From positions 1,736,001 through 1,800,000 of the forward strand of contig CAWCWN010000003.1 in assembly GCA_963799245.1 (NCBI GenBank): a stretch of DNA of 64,000 nucleotides, read 5' to 3'. Position 1 is the stretch's first letter, and each line of letters begins with the position of its first letter. This DNA comes from CAWCWN01 sp963799245 (GTDB lineage Bacteria > Chloroflexota > Ktedonobacteria > Ktedonobacterales > Ktedonobacteraceae). Positions 1 to 8,463 of the stretch are shown here, one piece after another. Below the pieces are notes generated by a model. The model saw only the letters and a program-made list of their open reading frames with translations. It was not told the DNA's origin and made no database searches. Made by a program: the position numbers and the translations under genes.

Positions 1-2
1 GT

Positions 3-401
3 GAAGTGGAACTGCAGGACGGCGTAGCTCCAGAGAAACTGGAGCTGGGCAAGCAATTTGATGCGAGCCTGTTTACCGCCGGCGAGTCGGTGGATATTGT
101 TGGCACCACAAAGGGTAAGGGCTTCCAGGGTGGAGTCAAGCGCCACGGCTTCGCTGGTGGGCCAAAAACTCACGGCCAGTCGGATCGTTGGCGTGCGCCC
201 GGCTCGATCGGTTCTGGTACGACGCCTGGACGCGTCTTAAAGGGCACACGTATGGCCGGCCATATGGGCGACGTGCGTGTGACGGCAAAGAAATTGCAAG
301 TAATTCAAGCTGATCCTGAGCGCAATCTGCTGGTGGTGAAAGGTTCGGTACCTGGTGCCAATGGCGGTTTGCTCACGATTAAGAAGCATGTGATGAGGTA
401 A
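3..401 (+). CDS. rplC: 50S ribosomal protein L3 (3' part, cut by window edge)
   Basis: The frame is open to the left edge, so only the C-terminal 132 codons of L3 are present. L3 is an early-assembly 23S rRNA-binding protein that reaches towards the peptidyl transferase centre. Family hallmarks are visible: GKGFQGGVKRHGF, then GPKTHGQSD, then RAPGSIGSGTTPGRV and GxxMAGHMG. The GTG at position 6 is only an internal valine. The next gene, rplD, starts 5 bases after the stop, as expected for the S10 operon. Confidence 0.96.
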   Translation, partial: EVELQDGVAPEKLELGKQFDASLFTAGESVDIVGTTKGKGFQGGVKRHGFAGGPKTHGQSDRWRAPGSIGSGTTPGRVLKGTRMAGHMGDVRVTAKKLQVIQADPERNLLVVKGSVPGANGGLLTIKKHVMR

Positions 402-406
402 GCGCA

Positions 407-1141
407 ATGCCCTCGACTACAGTGTATAACATGGCCGGAGAGGCCGTAGAAAAGCTCGAACTGAGCGAGCAGGTGTTCGGAATCATCCCAAATGTGGCGG
501 TACTCCACCAGGTTGTGACCGCACAGCTGGTGAATTGCCGCCAGGGCACAGCTTCGACGAAGACTCGCGCAGAGGTATCGGGCGGGAATAAAAAACCGTA
601 CAAGCAGAAGGGAACGGGTCGCGCCCGCCAGGGCAGTACGCGTGCGCCACAGTTCCGTCATGGCGGTACCGTATTTGGCCCCAGGCCACATCCTTACCAT
701 CACGATGTGCCGCGCAAGATGCGCCGCCTGGCCATCCGTTCGGCGCTTTCGGATAAAGTAGTTAACAAGCGTCTGATTGTGCTCAACGACCTTACGCTCG
801 CGACGCCGCGCACCAAGGATATGGTGGCGCTCCTGGAGAGCCTGCCCCTGGAGGGCAAGCGCGTGTTGATGATGCTGCCAAAGCGGGATGAGAATGTTGT
901 GCTCTCTCTGCGCAATATTCCGGCCGCAAAGGTGCAGCACGTCTCCTCGATCAACGTTGTGGAACTGCTCAAACATGACTGCCTCATTATGCCTATGGAG
1001 ACCGTGCGCTGGCTCGAACTGGTGTTTGGTGAGGGCGTGAGCGCCGAAGAGGCCAGCGCCAGAATTGCCAGCGCCGTCGTAGGTAGCGACAACGAGGCGG
1101 CTGCAACGACCGAGAGCCCAGTAGCAGGCGAGGAGGAATAA
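407..1141 (+). CDS. rplD: 50S ribosomal protein L4
   Basis: A 244-residue L4, somewhat longer than the usual 200-210 residues because of an acidic, alanine-rich C-terminal tail of roughly 25 residues. L4 binds 23S rRNA domain I and its extended loop lines the exit tunnel. The conserved loop is seen at about residues 60-90 (GGNKKPYKQKGTGRARQGS followed by GGTVFGPRPH). It lies between rplC and rplW. In enteric bacteria L4 also represses its own operon; nothing here shows whether that holds. Confidence 0.97.
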   Translation: MPSTTVYNMAGEAVEKLELSEQVFGIIPNVAVLHQVVTAQLVNCRQGTASTKTRAEVSGGNKKPYKQKGTGRARQGSTRAPQFRHGGTVFGPRPHPYHHDVPRKMRRLAIRSALSDKVVNKRLIVLNDLTLATPRTKDMVALLESLPLEGKRVLMMLPKRDENVVLSLRNIPAAKVQHVSSINVVELLKHDCLIMPMETVRWLELVFGEGVSAEEASARIASAVVGSDNEAAATTESPVAGEEE

Positions 1142-1146
1142 GAGCG

Positions 1147-1443
1147 TTGGAAATTACAGAGATACTGCGCCACGGCGTCATTACTGAAAAAACAGTGAGG
1201 CTGCAAGAGCAGAATAAATATACCTTCAAGGTGGCGTTGGAGGCGAATAAAATTGATGTACGCCGCGCCGTTGAGACCATCTTCAATGTAAAAGTTGCCG
1301 CGGTCAATATCGTGCGTATGCCTGGCAAGGCGAAAATGTTCCGGCGTAAAGGTGCCGCTCCTCGACCTCAAGAGGCCCGCGAGTGGAAGAAGGCGATTGT
1401 GACCCTGCGTGAAGGGTATACGATCGACGCATTAAAAGCGTAA
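1147..1443 (+). CDS. rplW: 50S ribosomal protein L23
   Basis: A 98-residue L23, normal size. It sits at the exit of the nascent-chain tunnel and docks trigger factor and SRP. Recognised from the N-terminal ITEKT segment, the YTFKVALEANKIDVRRAVE stretch and the C-terminal KKAIVTLREG. The start is taken as TTG at 1147, about 10 bases after the GAGGAGGA at the end of rplD; there is no in-frame ATG at the right place. Confidence 0.95.
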   Translation: MEITEILRHGVITEKTVRLQEQNKYTFKVALEANKIDVRRAVETIFNVKVAAVNIVRMPGKAKMFRRKGAAPRPQEAREWKKAIVTLREGYTIDALKA

Positions 1444-1454
1444 GGTGTTGAGAT

Positions 1455-2294
1455 ATGCCAATTAGACAGTATCGACCAACTTCTCCCGGCCGTCGAGGTA
1501 TGTCGGTATCGACATTCGAGGAGATAACAAAGACAAAGCCAGAGAAATCTCTGACGGTCAAGTTAAATAAGCATGCCGGCCGCAATAATCAAGGTAAGAT
1601 TACTGTACGCCATCGCGGCGGCGGCGCCAAGCGTGCCTATCGCATTATCGATTTTAAGCGCAATAAACTGGGCGTGCCCGCCAGGGTCGCGGCGATCGAG
1701 TACGATCCAAACCGCTCGGCGCGTATCGCGCTGCTGCACTACCTGGATGGCGAGAAGCGCTATATCATCGCCCCGCTGGGGCTCAAAGTCGGTGATCGCG
1801 TGTCGGCGGGTCCCGAGGCCGATATCAGGACAGGGAACGCGCTGCCGCTCAAAAATATCCCGACAGGTACCACTGTTCACTGCATCGAGTTAGAGCGTGG
1901 ACGCGGCGCGCAGATGGCGCGCGGCGCTGGCGCTGGTGCTCAATTGATGGCTAAAGAGGGTGATTATGCCCTGCTGCGCCTGCCCTCAGGTGAACAGCGT
2001 CGCGTACATATTCTCTGTATGGCGACGATCGGGCAGGTAGGCAACGTCGACCATGAGAACCGCAGCATTGGTAAGGCGGGCCGCTCTCGCCACATGGGCC
2101 GCCGCCCTACCGTGCGTGGATCTGTGATGAACCCGCGCGACCATCCTCATGGTGGTGGTGAAGGACGTGCGCCAATCGGCGGACAGCCGCAGACCCCCTG
2201 GGGCAAGCCTGCTCTGGGCTACAAAACGCGAAATAACAAGAGGACCGATCATTTTATCGTTCGGCGCCGCAATGCTGGTAGGAGGAGGAAGTAA
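1455..2294 (+). CDS. rplB: 50S ribosomal protein L2
   Basis: A 279-residue L2 of ordinary length. L2 is needed for subunit joining and peptidyl transfer. The signature is present near the C-terminus: VRGSVMNPRDHPHGGGEGR contains the conserved histidine implicated in peptidyl transferase activity. ATG at 1455 follows AAGGTG. The stop is immediately followed by the rpsS start, and the rpsS ribosome-binding site AGGAGGAAG lies inside the last rplB codons. Confidence 0.97.
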   Translation: MPIRQYRPTSPGRRGMSVSTFEEITKTKPEKSLTVKLNKHAGRNNQGKITVRHRGGGAKRAYRIIDFKRNKLGVPARVAAIEYDPNRSARIALLHYLDGEKRYIIAPLGLKVGDRVSAGPEADIRTGNALPLKNIPTGTTVHCIELERGRGAQMARGAGAGAQLMAKEGDYALLRLPSGEQRRVHILCMATIGQVGNVDHENRSIGKAGRSRHMGRRPTVRGSVMNPRDHPHGGGEGRAPIGGQPQTPWGKPALGYKTRNNKRTDHFIVRRRNAGRRRK

Positions 2295-2582
2295 ATGTCG
2301 CGCTCAAGAAAAAAAGGGCCGTACATTCATGAATCGCTCAGAAAGAAAGTGCTGAGCATGAAGCGCAGCGGCGACCGCCGCGTGATCAAGACATGGTCGC
2401 GCGCTTCGATGATCTTCCCTGAAATGGTGGCTATGACTATAGGTGTCCACAATGGGAAGACGCACGTGCCTATCTACATTACGGAGAATATGGTAGGTCA
2501 TAAGTTGGGTGAGTTCGCCCCCACGCGACACTTCCGTGGTCATGCGGGCGGCAAGAGTGAAAAGACCACTTCGGTCCGTTAG
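2295..2582 (+). CDS. rpsS: 30S ribosomal protein S19
   Basis: A 95-residue S19 located in the 30S head next to S13. The typical opening SRSRKKGPYI, the IKTWSRASMI segment and the C-terminal GEFAPTRHFRGH are all present. It starts directly after the rplB stop without spacing, so the two are likely translationally coupled. Confidence 0.97.
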   Translation: MSRSRKKGPYIHESLRKKVLSMKRSGDRRVIKTWSRASMIFPEMVAMTIGVHNGKTHVPIYITENMVGHKLGEFAPTRHFRGHAGGKSEKTTSVR

Positions 2583-2591
2583 AGGTACAAG

Positions 2592-2942
2592 ATGCAAGTA
2601 CGGGCTATTGCAAAAGATATTGGCATTCCGCCGCGCAAAATGCGTCTCGTTACCAACGCGGTGAAGGGTAAGTTGGTGGTTGATGCCCTGGCTATTCTCC
2701 AGTTCCTGCCCAACGCAGGGGCGCGACCTGTCAGCAAGGTGGTAGCATCTGCTGCGGCCAACGCAGAGAATAACTATAACCTCAACCCTGATGAGCTGTA
2801 CATTCTAAACATTGTGGCGGATGATTCATTCCGAATCAAACGTGTGAAAGCACGTTCGCGTGGGCAGGCGGCACGCATACTGCGCCGCTTCTGCCATGTC
2901 ACGGTAATTGTTTCAGATGACCCGGCTGACGCCGGCCGCTAA
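2592..2942 (+). CDS. rplV: 50S ribosomal protein L22
   Basis: A 116-residue L22, a protein whose beta-hairpin lines the exit tunnel. The opening VRAIAKDIGIPPRKMRLV and the hairpin/tail region with VKARSRGQAARILRR support the assignment. ATG at 2592 is preceded by GAGG. Size and position between S19 and S3 are standard. Confidence 0.96.
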   Translation: MQVRAIAKDIGIPPRKMRLVTNAVKGKLVVDALAILQFLPNAGARPVSKVVASAAANAENNYNLNPDELYILNIVADDSFRIKRVKARSRGQAARILRRFCHVTVIVSDDPADAGR

Positions 2943-2962
2943 AGCTAAAAAGGAGCACACTT

Positions 2963-4057
2963 TTGGGACAGAAAGTGAATCCCATCGGTTACAGGCTTGG
3001 CGTCGTCAAGGGCTGGCAGTCCCGCTGGTACGCTGAGCGTGATTACAAAGATGTTTTTGCCGAAGATAACCTGATTCGCGGCATCATCAACAAAGAACTT
3101 GCCAATGCCTCGGTCTCAAGAATTGAGATCGAGCGCGCCGCGGCTAACCAGGTTTCGGTGGCTATTCATACCGCCAAGCCGGGCATCGTCATTGGTAAGA
3201 GCGGTGAGAAGGTTGATAAACTGCGCGCCCTGCTTGAGGCCAAAAGCAAAAAGCGCGTGCGCTTAAATATCCTGGAGATCCGCCAGCCCGAGCTGGATGC
3301 CTACCTGGTAGGCCGCAGTATTGCTGAACAGCTGGAGAAGCGCGTCTCATTCCGCCGCGCCATGAAGCAGGCGGTTCAGAAATCGATGCGCGCAAACGCC
3401 AAAGGGGTCAAGGTCATTATCGGTGGGCGCCTGGGTGGCGCGGAAATTGCCCGCTCCGAAAAAGAGGTGGAGGGCAAGATTCCCCTGCAGACCCTGCGGG
3501 CCGATATTGATTATGGACTGGCTGAGGCGCATACGACCTTCGGTGTGATTGGCATCAAGGTCTGGATCTATAAGGGCGATATTCTGCCAAGCAAGCGCCG
3601 CGAAGGCGTCGATCTGCAGCAGGAGATGTCAGCGCAGCCCTCGTTTGCGCCGCGCGAGCGCGATGGTGGCCCTCGCCCCCGCGGCGATCGCCGTCGTGAT
3701 GGCGGACAACGCCCTGAGCGCCGGGACGGGGCGGCTGGCGAACGCTCAGGACGTCCACAGGGCGAGCGCGGCCCCCGTGATGGTGGGACCCGCGCCCCTC
3801 GCCAGCAGGGTGAACGCCCCGCGCGCCAGCAGGGCGAGCGTACTCCACGCGCGCAGGGTGAAAGGGCCCCTCGCGTGCAGGGCGAACGGCCAGCAGAGCG
3901 TAGCGCGCGGGCCGAGCAGGCCGAAGCGACTCAGCCAGCCGCGGAGACGACCCCTGTAACGCCCATTGAGGAGTCGACGCCTGGCGTAACGCCTGAAGTA
4001 ATTGAGACGCCTGCAACGCCTGATACGGAAGCGACTCCAAGTGATCAGAGCGAGTAG
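2963..4057 (+). CDS. rpsC: 30S ribosomal protein S3 with long C-terminal extension
   Basis: A 364-residue S3; the normal fold (KH domain plus C-terminal S3 domain) ends at about residue 213, leaving about 150 extra residues. S3 sits at the mRNA entry site and contributes to helicase activity. The core opens MGQKVNPIGYRLG and shows GIVIGKSGEKVDKLR in the KH domain. The tail is first basic and built of imperfect RxxGER-type repeats of about 10 residues, then acidic with T/P/E. Start is TTG at 2963, with AAGGAG 7 bases upstream. The tail is probably disordered; its function is unknown. Confidence 0.96.
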   Translation: MGQKVNPIGYRLGVVKGWQSRWYAERDYKDVFAEDNLIRGIINKELANASVSRIEIERAAANQVSVAIHTAKPGIVIGKSGEKVDKLRALLEAKSKKRVRLNILEIRQPELDAYLVGRSIAEQLEKRVSFRRAMKQAVQKSMRANAKGVKVIIGGRLGGAEIARSEKEVEGKIPLQTLRADIDYGLAEAHTTFGVIGIKVWIYKGDILPSKRREGVDLQQEMSAQPSFAPRERDGGPRPRGDRRRDGGQRPERRDGAAGERSGRPQGERGPRDGGTRAPRQQGERPARQQGERTPRAQGERAPRVQGERPAERSARAEQAEATQPAAETTPVTPIEESTPGVTPEVIETPATPDTEATPSDQSE

Positions 4058-4072
4058 AGGAGATACCAAGCC

Positions 4073-4504
4073 ATGTTATTGGCACCGTCACGTACAAAGT
4101 ACCGCAGACAACATCGCGGTCGCATGAAAGGTACCGCCCAGCGCGGTGCCACCCTGGCCTTTGGCGAATTTGGCCTGCAGGCGCTCGAGCCTTGCTGGAT
4201 TGAGGCCCGTCAGATCGAGTCGGCACGTATCGCGCTTACCCGCTTTATGAAGCGTGGTGGTAAAGTGTGGATCCGTGTGTTTCCGGATAAGCCGATCACC
4301 GCCAAGCCCGCCGAAACCCGCATGGGTAGTGGTAAGGGTGCCGTCGATCACTGGGTAGCCGTTGTAAAACCCGGCCGCATCATCTTCGAGATAGGCGGCG
4401 TTTCTGAAGAGGTCGCCAAAGAGGCCATTCGCCTGGCAAGCCATAAGCTGCCAATCGAGACCCGCTTTATTACACGAGGGGAGGCGGAGAGTGTCGAAGC
4501 TTAA
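4073..4504 (+). CDS. rplP: 50S ribosomal protein L16
   Basis: A 143-residue L16, an essential protein that helps place the A-site tRNA. The opening MLLAPSRTKYRRQHRGRMKG and the segment RVFPDKPITAKPAETRMGSG are diagnostic. ATG at 4073 follows GAGGAG. The gene overlaps the start of rpmC by 14 bases. Confidence 0.97.
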   Translation: MLLAPSRTKYRRQHRGRMKGTAQRGATLAFGEFGLQALEPCWIEARQIESARIALTRFMKRGGKVWIRVFPDKPITAKPAETRMGSGKGAVDHWVAVVKPGRIIFEIGGVSEEVAKEAIRLASHKLPIETRFITRGEAESVEA

Positions 4505-4700
4505 TGAGCGCCGCAAACAGATCGCTGAATATACTGCTAGCGAGGTCGTGCGCGAACTGAAGGATCTGCGCCTGAAGTTGTTCAACCTGCGCTTGCAGCA
4601 GCAGCGCGGTGAAGTGAAGAATAATCGTGTCTTCGCGCAAACCCGCAAGGATATCGCGCGATTACTGCATCGCCTGACACAGTTGGAGAGTGAAGAATGA
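4491..4700 (+). CDS. rpmC: 50S ribosomal protein L29
   Basis: A 69-residue L29, two antiparallel helices at the exit tunnel near L23. The conserved ELKDLRLKLFNLRLQ and VFAQTRKDIARLLHRL segments are present. The start is GTG at 4491 inside the end of rplP, with GGGGAGG just upstream. Its stop overlaps the rpsQ ATG (ATGA), so L16, L29 and S17 are translationally coupled. Confidence 0.94.
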   Translation: MSKLNERRKQIAEYTASEVVRELKDLRLKLFNLRLQQQRGEVKNNRVFAQTRKDIARLLHRLTQLESEE

Positions 4701-5080
4701 CACAGATCAGCGCTGCCTCCACGCAGGGTGCGCCCCAGAAGACGGGCCGCCGCCAACAGAAGGTTGGGCGCGTGGTGAGTAACAAAATGGATAAAACGAT
4801 CGTTGTGGTCGTGGAGTCTTTAAAGAAGCATCGTATCTATAAACGAACATACAAGCAGACGAAGCGCTTCCATGTACATGATGAGCAGAACGTTTGTCAG
4901 GTAGGCGACCTGGTCCGCATCGAGGAGAGCCGCCCCCTGAGCAAGCTCAAACGCTGGCGCATGGTCGAGATTGTGAAGGCGGGAAGCGGAATTGTGCCGC
5001 TGGAAGAAGTATTGGCTGGAGTTGATCCTGGCCTCTCATCTGCCAGTCCCGACGCCGCTGCGGAAGAAGCGGAAGAATAA
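4697..5080 (+). CDS. rpsQ: 30S ribosomal protein S17 with extended ends
   Basis: A 127-residue S17; the usual length is 80-90. The OB-fold core runs from about residue 20 (RRQQKVGRVVSNKMDKTIVV) through YKRTYKQTKRFHVHDE and IEESRPLSKLKRWR. About 20 residues are added at the N-terminus and an acidic tail at the C-terminus. S17 is a primary binder of 16S rRNA helix 11. The start overlaps the rpmC stop. Confidence 0.95.
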   Translation: MTQISAASTQGAPQKTGRRQQKVGRVVSNKMDKTIVVVVESLKKHRIYKRTYKQTKRFHVHDEQNVCQVGDLVRIEESRPLSKLKRWRMVEIVKAGSGIVPLEEVLAGVDPGLSSASPDAAAEEAEE

Positions 5081-5092
5081 GGAGATGTTGGG

Positions 5093-5461
5093 ATGATTCA
5101 GCCACAGACCCGTCTGAAGGTCGCCGACAATACCGGCGCCAAGGAAATCATGTGCATTCGCGTACTCAGCGGCTCAGGCCAGCGCTACGCAGAGGTGGGA
5201 GATATTATTAAAGCCACTGTCAAGCAGGCGGCACCTAATGGTCAGGTAAAAAAGGGTGAAGTTGTCAACGCTGTGGTGGTGCGCGTCTCCAAGGAGTATG
5301 TGCGCGGCGATGGTTCGCACATTCGCTTCGATGAGAACGCTGCCGTGATTATTGCCGCCGGTAATAATCCGCGTGGCACGCGTATCTTTGGTCCGGTTGC
5401 CCGCGAACTGCGCGAACGAAACTTTATGAAGATCATTTCGCTCGCGCCAGAAGTGCTCTAA
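5093..5461 (+). CDS. rplN: 50S ribosomal protein L14
   Basis: A 122-residue L14 of standard size, located at the subunit interface where it forms bridges with 16S rRNA and binds the silencing factor RsfS. It opens MIQPQTRLKVADNTGAKE and ends RNFMKIISLAPEVL, both diagnostic. ATG at 5093 follows AAGGAG. Confidence 0.97.
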   Translation: MIQPQTRLKVADNTGAKEIMCIRVLSGSGQRYAEVGDIIKATVKQAAPNGQVKKGEVVNAVVVRVSKEYVRGDGSHIRFDENAAVIIAAGNNPRGTRIFGPVARELRERNFMKIISLAPEVL

Positions 5462-5523
5462 CAGGAAGTATTCTTGGAAAACACCCGGGCGCCTTAAAGT
5501 GGTGAAGGGTGGGAGGAATAAAG

Positions 5524-5913
5524 ATGGCAGTACAACAAAAAGAGAAAAGGCCTCTCCACCTCGCCAAGATGAATATCAAGAAGGGTGATACCGTCTTGAT
5601 TATCACTGGTAAGGATAGAGGAAAACAGGGGACGATTTCGCGAGCTATGCCACAGATCAACAAGGTGATTGTTGAGGGCCTGAATGTCGTCAAAAAGCAC
5701 GTGCGGCCCCAGGGCCAGACGCGCCAGGGAGGCGTGATTGAAAAGGCCATGCCCATTCAGGTCTCGAATACAATGTTGATTTGCACCGAGTGCAAGCAGC
5801 CAACACGTGTGGGCCATGAGCGCCGAGCAATGGGCGCCGATCAGAAATTGCGTCCGGTTCGGATATGCAAAAAGTGCAACAAGGTCATTGAAGACCGGAC
5901 GAGGAGTAGTTAG
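5524..5913 (+). CDS. rplX: 50S ribosomal protein L24, zinc-ribbon form
   Basis: A 129-residue L24, an assembly initiator of the 50S subunit. The KOW motif is seen around KKGDTVLIITGKDRGKQG. The C-terminal half has two CxxC pairs (CTEC and CKKC) expected to bind zinc. The start is taken as ATG 5524 rather than the in-frame GTG at 5509, because GGGAGG lies just upstream of the ATG. Confidence 0.95.
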   Translation: MAVQQKEKRPLHLAKMNIKKGDTVLIITGKDRGKQGTISRAMPQINKVIVEGLNVVKKHVRPQGQTRQGGVIEKAMPIQVSNTMLICTECKQPTRVGHERRAMGADQKLRPVRICKKCNKVIEDRTRSS

Positions 5914-5918
5914 ACATC

Positions 5919-6461
5919 ATGGCAGCGAGGTTGAAAGAAAAATATCAACAAGAGGTTGTGCCAGCCCTGCGCAAGGAGTTTAACTACAAGAATCCGATGC
6001 AGGTGCCGGGCGTACATAAAGTAGTTGTCAATATAGGCATGGGCGAGGTCATCCAGAATGCCAAGGCCATGGATGCTGCCGTGTCTGATCTGGCTTCAAT
6101 CACGGGCCAGCGCCCGGTGATCACACGGGCCAAGCGCTCGGTCGCAGCGTTTAAACTGCGCGAAGGCATGCAGATTGGCTGCATGGTGACGCTGCGGGGC
6201 GACAATATGTTCCAATTTCTCGACAAACTACTCAATGTGGCGCTGCCGCGCTTGCGAGACTTTCAGGGCGTCTCGGCCGAGGCTTTTGATGGTCGCGGCA
6301 ACTATACCCTGGGGTTGCGGGAACAACTGGTCTTCCCCGAAATCGATTACGATAAAGTTGATAAGGTGCGCGGTATGGAAGTGAGTATTGTGACGACAGC
6401 TCGCACCGACGAAGAGGGGCGAGAGCTGCTCAAATTATTGGGCATGCCCTTTAAGAGATAG
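5919..6461 (+). CDS. rplE: 50S ribosomal protein L5
   Basis: A 180-residue L5 that binds 5S rRNA in the central protuberance and contacts P-site tRNA. Supported by KVVVNIGMGE, ITGQRPVITRAKRSVAAFKL and the C-terminal VSIVTTARTDEEGRELLKL. Length is normal. Spacing to rplX is 5 bases. Confidence 0.97.
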   Translation: MAARLKEKYQQEVVPALRKEFNYKNPMQVPGVHKVVVNIGMGEVIQNAKAMDAAVSDLASITGQRPVITRAKRSVAAFKLREGMQIGCMVTLRGDNMFQFLDKLLNVALPRLRDFQGVSAEAFDGRGNYTLGLREQLVFPEIDYDKVDKVRGMEVSIVTTARTDEEGRELLKLLGMPFKR

Positions 6462-6475
6462 CGCTGGAGGACGAA

Positions 6476-6661
6476 ATGGCAAAAACTTCAATGATTGTGA
6501 AGTCGCAGCGCAAGCCTCGCTACAAGGTGCAGCAGCATAACCGCTGTCATATCTGTGGCAGGCCGCGCGCGTACATTCGTAAGTTCGGTCTGTGCCGTAT
6601 CTGCTTCCGCGAACGTGCCTTACGCGGAGAGCTGCCTGGTGTGACCAAGTCGAGCTGGTAG
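6476..6661 (+). CDS. rpsN: 30S ribosomal protein S14, type Z (zinc)
   Basis: A 61-residue zinc-binding S14 of the short type. Two CxxC pairs (CHIC and CRIC, separated by a basic loop) form the zinc site. The ending ELPGVTKSSW is typical. The protein sits in the 30S head. ATG at 6476 follows TGGAGG. Confidence 0.97.
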   Translation: MAKTSMIVKSQRKPRYKVQQHNRCHICGRPRAYIRKFGLCRICFRERALRGELPGVTKSSW

Positions 6662-6726
6662 TCGCGAATATGAACAGGGGCGGATGCAAACACGTGATCT
6701 GTCCCGCGAAATGGTGGAGGATTTCC

Positions 6727-7122
6727 ATGAATATGACTGACCCTGTTGCGGATATGCTCACGCGTATACGTAATGCGGCCGCAGCACGACATACTCGCGT
6801 ACTGATTCCGGCCTCTAAAATGAAGCTGGCCATTGCGCGCGTGCTGAAAGAAGAAGGCTATGTTAAGGATATCGAGATACTGAAGGATAATCCCCAGGGT
6901 ACAATACGCCTGACTTTGCGCTATGTGGATAAGAAGCCGGTGTTGACGCAGCTGAAACGCGTCAGCAAGCCAGGTCTTCGTGTGTATACAAAGCAGGCCA
7001 ATATCCCGCGTGTCCGCGACGGACTGGGAGTGGCCATTCTGTCGACGCCTAAAGGGCTGATGACGGGCTCGCATGCCTATCAGCAAGGCCTGGGCGGCGA
7101 AGTTATCTGCTACGTCTGGTAG
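6727..7122 (+). CDS. rpsH: 30S ribosomal protein S8
   Basis: A 131-residue S8, a central 16S rRNA binder and, in enterics, repressor of the spc operon. It opens MTDPVADMLTRIRNA after two extra residues and ends with the diagnostic GLGGEVICYVW. Start ATG 6727 is preceded by TGGAGG; longer in-frame starts upstream would run back through the rpsN end and are rejected. Confidence 0.96.
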   Translation: MNMTDPVADMLTRIRNAAAARHTRVLIPASKMKLAIARVLKEEGYVKDIEILKDNPQGTIRLTLRYVDKKPVLTQLKRVSKPGLRVYTKQANIPRVRDGLGVAILSTPKGLMTGSHAYQQGLGGEVICYVW

Positions 7123-7137
7123 AAAGGCAGGTTTAGC

Positions 7138-7713
7138 ATGTCTCGTATTGGACGAGCTCCAATTCCCGTGCCGCCAAAGGTGCAGGTGAACTGGGACGAC
7201 GAAAACCTTGTGACGGTCAAAGGACCCAAGGGTCAGCTATCGTCTCGCATCGCTCCTGAACTGTCTTTAAAGTTGGAGGATGGGACTTTGACGGTTGCGC
7301 GGCCCTCTGATAGTAAAGAACACAAGGCGATACATGGTCTCTATCGCACTCTCGTCAATAATATGGTTGTCGGGGTGACGACTGGCTATACAAAACAGCT
7401 GGAGATCCACGGCGTCGGCTATCGCGCCGCCAAGCTGGGCGATAACCTGGTCATTCAGGTGGGCTATTCCCACCCGGTTGAAGTACAGCCGCCGGAGGGT
7501 ATCTCCTTTAGCGTTGATGGTATTGATCCGGCCACCAAGGCTACCAGGGTTAGTGTAGCCGGTATCGATAAGCAACTGGTGGGCGCCGTTGCCGCCAACA
7601 TTCGCGGCATTCGTAAACCAGAGCCCTATAAGGGCAAGGGCATTCGCTATGCGGGTGAGGCCATTCGGCGTAAAGCTGGTAAAGCCGGTAAAGTTGGCGG
7701 TAAGAAGAAGTAG
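7138..7713 (+). CDS. rplF: 50S ribosomal protein L6
   Basis: A 191-residue L6, two similar domains binding near the sarcin-ricin loop. Diagnostic parts: MSRIGRAPIPVP, the second-domain GVGYRAAKLGDNL, and the C-terminal EPYKGKGIRYAGE. A short lysine/glycine-rich tail is slightly longer than usual. Confidence 0.97.
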   Translation: MSRIGRAPIPVPPKVQVNWDDENLVTVKGPKGQLSSRIAPELSLKLEDGTLTVARPSDSKEHKAIHGLYRTLVNNMVVGVTTGYTKQLEIHGVGYRAAKLGDNLVIQVGYSHPVEVQPPEGISFSVDGIDPATKATRVSVAGIDKQLVGAVAANIRGIRKPEPYKGKGIRYAGEAIRRKAGKAGKVGGKKK

Positions 7714-7824
7714 AAGCGCGGCGAATAAAGGGTATGCTTTGAAGGGCGACGTAGTGCCGACCACGTAGCCTTGGCAGGTATCCACTCAGCGCCGCCATCC
7801 TGATTGAGTGAGAGTAGATGCAAG

Positions 7825-8448
7825 ATGATTAAACAATTCAATGCCAATAATGCGCGGCTGCGGCGGCACCAGCGAATGCGAAGTCACTTTGAAGGGTCGC
7901 AGACGCGTCCAAGGTTGAATGTGTTCCGCAGCGGACAACATATCTACGCACAGATTATCGATGATACAAGTGGCCGCACGCTCGTAGCCGCTTCGTCGCT
8001 TGACGAGAGTCTGCGGGATTTTAAGCCTGAGGTCTCTTCATCCCAGAAGGCAACGCCGGCCGCGCAGGGTGAGCGACCCGCCGAGGTGGTCGAACAGGCC
8101 GCCGAGGTACAGGCGGGCGCCAGGGGGAGATCCGCCAGGAGTGAGAAAGCCGCGAAAGCGACCCCGGCCAAGGGCGGCCCCGCCGGCAGAGGCGGTAAAC
8201 CTGCGATGCAGCCCAAATTAACGCTGCCACAGGCGCTGAAAGGTGCAAAGAAAACGCCGGTTGAGGCACTCGCGCCAATTGCACATAATCGCAAAGTAGC
8301 CACCGCTCGCGAAGTGGGTAAGCTGCTTGCCCGGCGCGCGCAAGAGAAGGGTGTCAGTAGTGTAGTCTTTGACCGTGGTGGCTATGCCTATCATGGACGA
8401 GTGGCCGCTCTGGCAGAAGGCGCTCGAGAAGTAGGCCTGGAATTTTAG
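7825..8448 (+). CDS. rplR: 50S ribosomal protein L18 with internal insertion
   Basis: A 207-residue L18; normal length is 115-122. L18 binds 5S rRNA. The N-terminal half (NNARLRRHQRMRSHFEG, RPRLNVFRSGQHIYAQIIDD) and the C-terminal half (ATAREVGKLLARRAQEKG, FDRGGYAYHGRVAALAEGAR) match the family. Between them, roughly nucleotides 8020-8285, lie about 80 extra residues rich in Ala, Pro, Lys, Gly and Glu. ATG 7825 is chosen over TTG 7804 because family members begin MIK. The gap to rplF is 111 bases, long for this operon. Confidence 0.93.
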   Translation: MIKQFNANNARLRRHQRMRSHFEGSQTRPRLNVFRSGQHIYAQIIDDTSGRTLVAASSLDESLRDFKPEVSSSQKATPAAQGERPAEVVEQAAEVQAGARGRSARSEKAAKATPAKGGPAGRGGKPAMQPKLTLPQALKGAKKTPVEALAPIAHNRKVATAREVGKLLARRAQEKGVSSVVFDRGGYAYHGRVAALAEGAREVGLEF

Positions 8449-8463
8449 GCCGCGAGGAGTAAA

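Noticed and set aside
3555..4226. Long readings in other frames over the rpsC tail
   Set aside because: The repetitive GC-rich tail leaves several frames open; only the S3 frame fits the operon and its ribosome-binding sites.
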